A stretch of DNA of 5,472 bases from JAAYXU01 sp050942555. GTDB lineage: Bacteria; Bacillota; Clostridia; Christensenellales; UMGS416. The translations under genes and the position numbers were made by a program. Position 1 is the stretch's first letter, and every line of letters starts with the position of its first letter. Below are positions 1 to 4,644 of this stretch, one piece after another. The notes beneath the pieces were generated by a model. The model saw only the letters and a program-made list of their open reading frames with translations, was not told where the DNA came from and searched no databases. Location of the stretch: positions 1 to 5,472 of the forward strand of contig JBMNNN010000141.1 of the NCBI GenBank assembly GCA_050942555.1. The letters are read 5' to 3'.

Positions 1-17
1 GGCATCGGTATATTCAT
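1..17 (-). CDS. Possible start of the partner ABC exporter subunit (first five codons only)
   Basis: An ATG at 17-15 overlaps the TGA stop of the exporter gene as ATGA and opens a frame reading M-N-I-P-M before the window ends. A purine-rich GGAAGGGGG stretch lies about 9 bases upstream and could act as ribosome binding site. The second in-frame ATG at 5-3 is an alternative start. Five codons cannot identify a protein. The inference that this is the catalytic partner of a heterodimeric exporter rests on context: the upstream subunit carries a degenerate ATPase site and needs a partner, and in Bacillus subtilis yheI (bmrC) is directly followed by yheH (bmrD). The frame could still be spurious. 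Confidence 0.35.
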
Positions 18-1813
18 TCGTCGGCGCCCCCTTCCTGCCTGACCTTCTCCTCGAGCTGCTGTTTCCGGTATATATCGCTGTATATTCCGCCCAGCTCGAT
101 GAGCTCCTGGTGCGTTCCAAGCTCCACTAGACGGCCCTCGTCCAGCACGGCGATCCGGTCGGCGTGCTGCATCGTCGATACCCTGTGGCCTATGATGAGC
201 GTGGTTCTCCGTGCAGCGAAAGGTTTCAGGCGGGTGAGGATCCTTTCCTCGGTCTGCGTGTCTACCGCCGACAGGCAGTCGTCCAGCACCAGTATCGTCG
301 GGTCCTTGACCAGCGCACGCGCGATCGATATGCGCTGTTTCTGGCCGCCCGACAGATTGACGCCCCGCTCTCCAAGCTCAGAGTCGTAGCCGTCGGGAAG
401 CTCCTCGATCATTTCGTGCACGCAGGCGATCCTGGCGGCCTCCTCGATCTCCTCGCGTGTGCGCGGCTCGGGCGCGAAATTGATATTGTTCGCGATCGTA
501 TCGGAAAAAAGGAAATTCTGCTGCGGCACATAGCCGATGCTGCGCCGCAGAAGCGACAGCGGGATGTCCCGGATATCGTGGCCGTCTATGAGCAGCATCC
601 CCCGCTCCCGTGTGTCGTACAGGCGGGTGATTAGCTTGGCAAGAGACGACTTGCCGCTGCCCACGTGGCCGATGACGCCCAGCGTCTCGCCGGGCCGTAT
701 CGTGAGCGTGATGCCGTGCAGGCTGTCGGGGAGTTCCTCGTCGTATGTAAACCGCAGGTCCCTCATTTCGATCACGCCGCGCAGCTTCGCGGGACGTTCG
801 GGATCATATGCATCGCCAAGAAACGCCTTCTCCCCTCCGGCAGGGTCGGTGATTTCGGGCTTTTCATAGAAAAGCTCCATGATCCGTCCGTAGGAAGCCC
901 GGGCCTGCTGTATGACCTCGAGTATCATGCCCATCATCGCGAAAGGCCGGGTAATGTTGCCTACATATTGCATCGACGCCACGAAATCGCCGATCGTGAT
1001 GCGCCCGTCCAGCGCCATCATTCCCCCGGCCCAGAGTATGAGCAGTGTGGAAATAGAGCCCAGCACCGTGATCAGCGGGTGAAAAAGCGAATTCGTGCGG
1101 ATCATCCGGAAGTTGGCCGTCATATTCTCGTTGCTGAGCCGCTCAAAGTGGCCAATCTCGGGCTCCTCCTGCACGAATGCCTTGATGACCCGGATGCCGC
1201 TTACATTCTCCTCGGCTTTGCGCATCATGTCGGAGAAGGACTCCTGCACGATCCGGAATCGCTGGCGCATGATCGGGCCAAACCGGTGCATGACCAGCAT
1301 CAGAAACGGAAAGGGCAAAAATACGATCGCGGTCATCAGCGGGTCCACGGTCCGCACCATAATGACGATGCTCATGGCGATCGTGAAAAGCGAGCCTACC
1401 AGCACCATCACGGTGCGCATGAGCGCCATGCGCACCACCCTCAGGTCGTTGGTCGAGAGCGCCATGATTTCGCCGGTGCTGCGGCGGTTAAAGTATTTCA
1501 TCGACAGCGTCGAAAGATAGGCGTACATCTTGTCCCGGCTCTCGCGGTCAAAAAGGTGCGTGCCGCTCAGCAGCAGGTACCGCGACAGGAACCGTACCCC
1601 TACAAAGCTGACGGCCAGCGCCGCAATCACGCCGACCATTTGCAGTATGCCCACGCTGTCGATCGAGCGCATGTCGATGCGGTCGATCACGTCTCCCGAT
1701 ATGCGGGGTATCGCTACCTGTATGAGGCTGGTGGCCAGGAGAAGCAGCGCTCCTCCTATATACCGCCACCGGTTTTCGCTAAGATGCCTTTTCAGGCTGA
1801 CCCGTTCCTGCAT
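14..1813 (-). CDS. ABC exporter half-transporter, degenerate (YheI/BmrC/LmrC-type) subunit of a heterodimer
   Basis: This 599-residue protein has the usual length and layout of a multidrug-type ABC half-exporter. Six hydrophobic segments lie within about residues 18-300 (near 18-38, 54-77, 130-151, 157-176, 246-266 and 275-297), and the ATPase domain starts near 347. ATPase motifs are an A-loop Tyr357, Walker A GHVGSGKSS at 382-390, Q-loop Gln431, the GERG X-loop at 481-484, a canonical LSGGQ signature at 487-491, Walker B ILVLDD at 507-512, SAVD D-loop at 515-518 and H-loop His543. Asp512 replaces the catalytic Glu, the hallmark of the degenerate subunit in heterodimeric exporters such as BmrCD, LmrCD and TM287/288. 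Its own signature motif is intact, as expected, because that motif serves the partner's competent site. The protein should sit in the cytoplasmic membrane and export drugs or lipophilic compounds; the substrate cannot be read from sequence. It starts 3 bases after the marR stop, so it is co-transcribed with marR. Confidence 0.95.
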   Translation of the reverse strand: MQERVSLKRHLSENRWRYIGGALLLLATSLIQVAIPRISGDVIDRIDMRSIDSVGILQMVGVIAALAVSFVGVRFLSRYLLLSGTHLFDRESRDKMYAYLSTLSMKYFNRRSTGEIMALSTNDLRVVRMALMRTVMVLVGSLFTIAMSIVIMVRTVDPLMTAIVFLPFPFLMLVMHRFGPIMRQRFRIVQESFSDMMRKAEENVSGIRVIKAFVQEEPEIGHFERLSNENMTANFRMIRTNSLFHPLITVLGSISTLLILWAGGMMALDGRITIGDFVASMQYVGNITRPFAMMGMILEVIQQARASYGRIMELFYEKPEITDPAGGEKAFLGDAYDPERPAKLRGVIEMRDLRFTYDEELPDSLHGITLTIRPGETLGVIGHVGSGKSSLAKLITRLYDTRERGMLLIDGHDIRDIPLSLLRRSIGYVPQQNFLFSDTIANNINFAPEPRTREEIEEAARIACVHEMIEELPDGYDSELGERGVNLSGGQKQRISIARALVKDPTILVLDDCLSAVDTQTEERILTRLKPFAARRTTLIIGHRVSTMQHADRIAVLDEGRLVELGTHQELIELGGIYSDIYRKQQLEEKVRQEGGADE

Positions 1814-1816
1814 CCC

Positions 1817-2269
1817 CTAATTCTCCTTGTTCGGAGCCCCCAGAGCCGTCTCGACATTCCGCGCCATCCGCTCGAGCAGCCTGAGCGCCCGTTCTTTCTC
1901 CTGTGCGTCCATCCCGCGCGTCAGGGTACTCTCGGCCTCCAGCCATGCCGCCTCGATCACCGGCACCGCGGCGATCCCCGCGGGAGTGGGGCGCAGTATA
2001 TAGCGGCGCCTGTCGCAGCCATCCCGCTCCCGCACCACATACCCCGCATCCTCAAGAAGCTGCAGCGACTTGGTGACCACAGCCCGGTCGATGCCAAAAA
2101 GATCGTACAGCTCGCGCTGGCCCACCTCGCCGCGCTCCACCAGCGTCATCAGTATGCGCGCCTGGCGAAGCCCGATCGAAGACGTGAGCCTTCGCCCGAT
2201 GAGCTTGTGTACGCCGTGGTGAACACGGGCTGTATACCGGCAGAACTGCACCTTGCGATCGTCTTTCAC
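1817..2269 (-). CDS. MarR-family transcriptional repressor of the exporter operon
   Basis: The 150-residue protein has the size and winged helix-turn-helix layout of MarR repressors, which bind palindromes as dimers and leave DNA when a ligand or oxidant is sensed. A helical N-terminal part covers about residues 5-45. The helix-turn-helix runs about 50-75, with a recognition helix near DRAVVTKSLQLLE (61-73). The wing at about 79-93 carries the family's Asp-x-Arg type signature (DRRR, 86-89). The C-terminal dimerisation helices cover about 97-143. Two cysteines, Cys10 and Cys85 (in the wing), could be redox-active, but nothing proves it and neither clearly matches the OhrR sensor position. The GTG start is chosen because a G-rich site sits 5 bases upstream and no ATG is available. 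The gene is first in an operon with the exporter. Two palindromes over its promoter point to autorepression (inference). The ligand is unknown. Confidence 0.93.
   Translation of the reverse strand: MKDDRKVQFCRYTARVHHGVHKLIGRRLTSSIGLRQARILMTLVERGEVGQRELYDLFGIDRAVVTKSLQLLEDAGYVVRERDGCDRRRYILRPTPAGIAAVPVIEAAWLEAESTLTRGMDAQEKERALRLLERMARNVETALGAPNKEN
1823..1828 (-). promoter_or_regulatory. Ribosome binding site of the exporter gene, inside the end of marR
   Basis: AAGGAG lies 9 bases before the exporter ATG at 1813-1811 and is built from the last sense codons of marR (Asn-Lys-Glu-Asn). The two genes are separated by only 3 bases. Ribosomes ending marR translation therefore finish on top of this site, which suggests translational coupling of repressor and exporter. 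Confidence 0.8.
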
Positions 2270-2274
2270 CGTAA

Positions 2275-2281
2275 TCCCCCC
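2275..2281 (-). promoter_or_regulatory. Ribosome binding site deciding the GTG start of marR
   Basis: GGGGGGA sits 5 bases upstream of the GTG at 2269-2267. It is a G-rich variant of the Shine-Dalgarno sequence, weaker than the AGGAGG sites of the neighbouring genes. This may keep repressor synthesis modest. Confidence 0.6.
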
Positions 2282-2299
2282 GCGGCCGACAAAACAAAA

Positions 2300-2313
2300 G
2301 TTGACACATCAAC
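2300..2313. promoter_or_regulatory. Operator O2, probable MarR site over the transcription start
   Basis: Arms GTTGA and TCAAC are separated by CACA, giving the same half-site sequence and the same 4-base spacing as operator O1. The 15 bases TTGACACATCAACAA at 2301-2315 also form an inverted match, with one mismatch, to part of O1. The centre falls near the expected transcription start (about 2308), so a bound dimer would block initiation. Assignment to MarR is inference from position and symmetry. Confidence 0.65.
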
Positions 2314-2314
2314 A

Positions 2315-2342
2315 ATTATAGCCCGATTTGTTGATATGTCAA
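2315..2342 (-). promoter_or_regulatory. Housekeeping promoter of the marR-exporter operon
   Basis: On the minus strand a perfect -35 TTGACA (2342-2337) and a perfect -10 TATAAT (2320-2315) are separated by 16 bases. The DNA upstream at about 2344-2367 is a run of A and T and could serve as an UP element. Transcription should start near 2308, leaving a leader of roughly 38 bases before the GTG. Such a strong promoter fits an operon held off by a repressor. Confidence 0.88.
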
Positions 2343-2347
2343 CAAAT
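2326..2347. promoter_or_regulatory. Operator O1, near-perfect palindrome over the -35 box
   Basis: Perfect 9-base arms ATTTGTTGA and TCAACAAAT flank a TATG centre, so 20 of 22 positions are symmetric. The palindrome covers the whole -35 hexamer (2337-2342). Its centre is 30 bp, about three helical turns, from that of O2, so two dimers would sit on the same DNA face. Length and symmetry suit a MarR dimer. The adjacent marR gene is the obvious candidate, though binding is inferred. Confidence 0.8.
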
Positions 2348-2377
2348 ATATGAGATATTTTTTCTTTGGCCGGGTGT

Positions 2378-2403
2378 ACAAAGCGCGCCCTGTGCGCGGG
2401 CTT
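2378..2403 (-). terminator. Weak candidate terminator after the PspC gene
   Basis: Directly after the stop of the PspC-domain gene, the minus strand has a CGCGC / GCGCG stem (2398-2394 with 2388-2384) around a 5-base loop, followed by CTTTGT. A two-base bulge would allow AAG to extend the stem with CTT. The U-tract is short and interrupted, so termination would be inefficient and some readthrough into the marR control region is possible. Confidence 0.35.
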
Positions 2404-2775
2404 CTATTTCTTAAGCGATGCCCACAGGAGCAGCGCGCCGCCCGCAATGAGCCCCGCAGGGAAAAGATAGGGCGTCAGATCCATGGGCAGCAGCTCCCGG
2501 ATAATGAGCAGTATGCCCGACGCGATCAGCGCAGCGGCCAGCCAGACGACGCCCTGTCCCGACAGGCCTGCCGCGCTGTGTGCGTCGGCGTCGGCGGGCA
2601 GGATCACCCAGAGCGCCAGATAGACGGCGATGATCGGGAATCCCCAGGTGCAGACCGTCACGATCACGAAAAGCGCGCGCACGAGCGACGGGCTCAACCC
2701 GAAGAATGCCGCGATCCCGGAGCAGACCCCGCCAAATATGCGGTTTGCCGTATTCCGGGTCAGTTTTCTTTCCAT
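2404..2775 (-). CDS. Small PspC-domain membrane protein
   Basis: The protein has 123 residues. The N-terminal part (about 1-60) matches the PspC domain: a basic start with RIFGGVCSGIAAFFG, then a hydrophobic segment running to LALWVILP. Two more membrane segments follow, at about 74-92 and 100-119, and the chain ends in Lys-Lys. In enterobacteria PspC is an inner-membrane sensor that works with PspB to control PspA in envelope stress. Bacillota often carry stand-alone PspC-domain proteins of unknown exact role, and no PspA or PspB is visible here. A frame with a GTG at 2808 would add 11 residues, but the AAAGGAGG site lies inside that extension and points to the ATG at 2775-2773. The gene lies between the rny terminator and the marR control region. 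A role in membrane stress is inferred from the domain only. Confidence 0.85.
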   Translation of the reverse strand: MERKLTRNTANRIFGGVCSGIAAFFGLSPSLVRALFVIVTVCTWGFPIIAVYLALWVILPADADAHSAAGLSGQGVVWLAAALIASGILLIIRELLPMDLTPYLFPAGLIAGGALLLWASLKK

Positions 2776-2785
2776 ACCGATCCAT

Positions 2786-2793
2786 CCTCCTTT
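2786..2793 (-). promoter_or_regulatory. Ribosome binding site fixing the PspC-gene start
   Basis: AAAGGAGG is a near-perfect Shine-Dalgarno sequence 10 bases before the ATG at 2775-2773. An out-of-frame ATG overlaps its edge at 2785 but is too close to be used. The upstream in-frame GTG at 2808 has no comparable site. Confidence 0.8.
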
Positions 2794-2822
2794 AGTTCGG
2801 CGGTCCACGGATACGCCCCTAT

Positions 2823-2852
2823 AAAAAAGCCGAAGCGGGTTTCCGCTCCGGC
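2823..2852 (-). terminator. Intrinsic terminator of rny
   Basis: Thirteen bases after the rny stop, the minus strand has a 10-bp stem, GCCGGAGCGG pairing with CCGCTTCGGC (one G-U pair), with an AAAC tetraloop. Six T residues follow at 2828-2823. This is a textbook Rho-independent terminator separating rny from the PspC-domain gene. Confidence 0.93.
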
Positions 2853-2865
2853 AGTAACAGATTCG

Positions 2866-4419
2866 CTATTTGGCGTAATCGGTGGCGCGCGTCTCCCGGA
2901 TGACGTTGACCTTGATCTGTCCGGGATAGTCGAGCTCGGCCTCTATTTTCTTTGCGATATCGCGGGCCAGCAGCACCGAGCCGTTGTCGTCGAGCACCTC
3001 GGGCTTGACGACGATCCGCACCTCGCGGCCTGCCTGGATCGCGTAGGAATTGTCGACGCCCTCGAACGAGTTGGCGATCTCCTCGAGCTTCTCCAGGCGC
3101 TTTATATAGCTTTCGAGCGTCTCGCGGCGCGCGCCCGGCCGCGCGGCCGATATCGCGTCGGCGGCTTGTACCAGCACCGCCTCCAGCGTATGGGCCTCGA
3201 TATCGCCGTGGTGCGCTTGTATCGCATGGATGACCTCGTCGCTCTCGCGGTATTTTTTCGCCAGATCCGCGCCGATCTGCACATGGGGCCCCTCGACCTC
3301 GTGGTCGATCGCCTTGCCGATGTCGTGAAGGAGTCCCGCTCTTTTGGCGATGCGCACATCGGCGCCAAGCTCCGAGGCCATCAGGCCCGCCAGATGCGCC
3401 ACCTCGATCGAGTGCTTGAGCACGTTCTGCCCGTAGCTCGTGCGATATCGCAGCTTGCCCAGCGTGCCCACGAGCTCGTGGTGCAGGCCGTGGACGCCGA
3501 CATCGAATACCGCGCTTTCCCCGGCCTCGCGTATCTTGTTGTTAACTTCCTTGCGCGCCTTTCCGACGAGCTCCTCGATGCGGGCCGGATGGATGCGCCC
3601 GTCGACGATGAGCTTCTCAAGCGCGATGCGCGCGACCTCGCGCCGTACCGGATCAAACCCCGACAGGATGACCGCCTCGGGCGTGTCGTCGATGATGAAG
3701 TCGATCCCTGTCGCGGTCTCAAGCGCCCGGATATTGCGCCCCTCGCGGCCGATGATGCGGCCCTTCATGTCGTCGGACGGGAGCGACACCACCGAAACGG
3801 TGCTTTCGGCCACATGGTCGGCCGCGCACTGCTGTATCGCGGTGCCGATGATCTCCCGGGCGCGTTTGTTGGCTTCGTTGCGCGCCTCGGCCTCGATCTC
3901 GCGTATCATCGCCGCAGCGTCGTAGCGTGTTTCCCTCTCGATGTTGTTCATCAGGACTTCCTTTGCGGCCTCCACCGACAGCCCCGATATGCGCTCCAGC
4001 TCTGCCAGCTGGGTCTGGTAGAGTTCCTCGATTTTCTTCTCCAGTGCTCCGATTTTTTCCCTGGTTTCGTTGATCGTCTCCTCCCGTGCCTCCAGCGTCG
4101 CGGTTTTCTTGTCCAGCATGTCCTCCTTTTGCTGCAGCCTGCGCTCGATTCGCTGGATCTCGGATCTTCTTTCCCTTATCTCCCGGTCCAGTGCGGTTCT
4201 TTGCTTGTGGATCTCTTCCCGGGCTTCCAGTATGGTTTCCTTTTTTCTGGCTTCGGCCTTCTCATTCGCCTCTCTTAATATCCTGTTGGCTTCCTCCTCG
4301 GCTCGCCCCAATTTGGCTTCCGCCAGGGTCTTCCGATACATATATCCAACGATCAGGCCAATGATGATGCAGGGTATGCCAGTAATGACTGCAATGATCC
4401 AGTCGTTCACCTGTATCAA
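2866..4419 (-). CDS. rny: Ribonuclease Y, membrane-anchored endoribonuclease
   Basis: RNase Y starts mRNA decay in many Bacillota by internal cleavage at the membrane. The protein (517 residues; Bacillus subtilis has 520) shows the full layout. An N-terminal transmembrane segment lies near 7-28 and a long Lys/Glu/Arg coiled coil at about 30-195. A KH RNA-binding domain at about 208-270 carries GRIIGREG (220-227). The HD domain at about 330-425 has His336, the His365-Asp366 pair in LLHDIGK, His403-His404 and Asp421 as likely metal ligands. The end, RETRATDYAK, is typical of the family. The TTG start at 4419 is 4 bases after an AAAGGAGG site. GTG at 4410 (13 bases, 514 residues) is the alternative. 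A longer frame to 4503 begins at the predicted transcription start and is unlikely. It has its own promoter and terminator, so it is probably monocistronic. Arginine codons change from AGA/AGG-rich in the coiled coil to CGC/CGG in the rest. Confidence 0.96.
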   Translation of the reverse strand: MIQVNDWIIAVITGIPCIIIGLIVGYMYRKTLAEAKLGRAEEEANRILREANEKAEARKKETILEAREEIHKQRTALDREIRERRSEIQRIERRLQQKEDMLDKKTATLEAREETINETREKIGALEKKIEELYQTQLAELERISGLSVEAAKEVLMNNIERETRYDAAAMIREIEAEARNEANKRAREIIGTAIQQCAADHVAESTVSVVSLPSDDMKGRIIGREGRNIRALETATGIDFIIDDTPEAVILSGFDPVRREVARIALEKLIVDGRIHPARIEELVGKARKEVNNKIREAGESAVFDVGVHGLHHELVGTLGKLRYRTSYGQNVLKHSIEVAHLAGLMASELGADVRIAKRAGLLHDIGKAIDHEVEGPHVQIGADLAKKYRESDEVIHAIQAHHGDIEAHTLEAVLVQAADAISAARPGARRETLESYIKRLEKLEEIANSFEGVDNSYAIQAGREVRIVVKPEVLDDNGSVLLARDIAKKIEAELDYPGQIKVNVIRETRATDYAK

Positions 4420-4423
4420 TACG

Positions 4424-4431
4424 CCTCCTTT
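4424..4431 (-). promoter_or_regulatory. Ribosome binding site of rny
   Basis: AAAGGAGG lies 4 bases from TTG (4419) and 13 bases from GTG (4410). Neither spacing is ideal, so the start stays uncertain by three codons. The site rules out the upstream starts of the longer open frame. Confidence 0.8.
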
Positions 4432-4439
4432 ATAAAACG

Positions 4440-4460
4440 AACCGAGACAAATGCTCGGCT
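4440..4460 (-). other. Leader hairpin next to the rny ribosome binding site
   Basis: In the rny leader, AGCCGAG pairs with CTCGGTT (five Watson-Crick pairs CCGAG/CTCGG, then one G-U and one A-U) around a CATTTGT loop. It ends 8 bases before the Shine-Dalgarno sequence. A TTTT run follows at about 4437-4434, so a weak attenuator is conceivable, but the stem is short. It could instead affect ribosome access or RNA stability (inference). Confidence 0.5.
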
Positions 4461-4474
4461 TCACAATTATCTCA

Positions 4475-4497
4475 CGGGATGAAAGAAAGCCACCCCG
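4475..4497 (-). other. Hairpin at the 5' end of the rny transcript
   Basis: CGGGGTG pairs with CATCCCG (7 bp, one G-U) around a pyrimidine-rich 9-base loop GCTTTCTTT. It begins about 5 bases after the expected transcription start. Stable hairpins so close to a 5' end commonly protect mRNA from 5'-end-dependent decay, and such a role here is inferred. Confidence 0.5.
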
Positions 4498-4508
4498 AAA
4501 CACATCCT

Positions 4509-4537
4509 ATTCTATCGCCTTTTCTGTGCACTGTCAA
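4509..4537 (-). promoter_or_regulatory. Housekeeping promoter of rny
   Basis: On the minus strand, TTGACA (4537-4532) and TAGAAT (4514-4509) are separated by exactly 17 bases: a perfect -35 and a five-of-six -10. Transcription should start near 4502, giving a leader of about 83 bases to the TTG start. No operator symmetry is obvious around it. Confidence 0.85.
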
Positions 4538-4560
4538 CAACTGTTATCGCGCCGCCGCTG

Positions 4561-4613
4561 CCGGGAAGCGAGCGCTATCCCCGGTTTGCGCGCTCTGTAC
4601 CCGGTCCGTACAG
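4561..4613 (-). other. Two GC-rich hairpins between recA and the rny promoter
   Basis: Reading on from recA, the first hairpin (4613-4595) is a perfect 6-bp CTGTAC/GTACAG stem with a 7-base loop. The second (4584-4561) pairs CCGGGGA with TTCCCGG around a 10-base loop. Neither is followed by a run of T, so they are not standard intrinsic terminators. They may protect the recA 3' end or support factor-dependent termination, or may simply reflect high GC. No other recA terminator is visible in 4515-4644. Confidence 0.4.
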
Positions 4614-4644
4614 CGATCGATACCGTCCGCGGGCAGCCGCCCAA

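Noticed and set aside
2301..2340. Possible divergent plus-strand promoter starting with TTGACA at 2301
   Set aside because: No -10-like hexamer lies 16-18 bases downstream, no plus-strand gene follows, and the TTGACA is explained by the operator symmetry.
665..2353. A 562-codon open frame on the plus strand across the exporter and marR genes
   Set aside because: It is antisense to two proteins with complete family motifs, its product is a His/Arg/Gln-rich string without domains, and it has no convincing start signals. Long antisense frames are common in GC-rich DNA.
2350..4278. A 642-codon open frame on the plus strand opposite the PspC gene and rny
   Set aside because: It lies antisense to rny with no recognisable domain, and it runs through the rny terminator hairpin. 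It is a by-product of GC-rich codon use.
4420..4503. Extension of rny to an upstream start at 4503
   Set aside because: The extension overlaps the predicted transcription start and both leader hairpins, lies upstream of the strong ribosome binding site, and is absent from the family's usual length of about 515-520 residues.
4532..4540. TTGTTGACA at the rny promoter matches a half of the marR operator
   Set aside because: Six of the nine bases are the -35 consensus, and there is no matching second arm (GTGCACAG follows). A MarR site here is not supported.
4561..4613. The two hairpins after recA as repeats of a CRISPR or mobile element
   Set aside because: The two stems differ in sequence, are not repeated elsewhere in the window and lack spacer regularity or terminal repeats.
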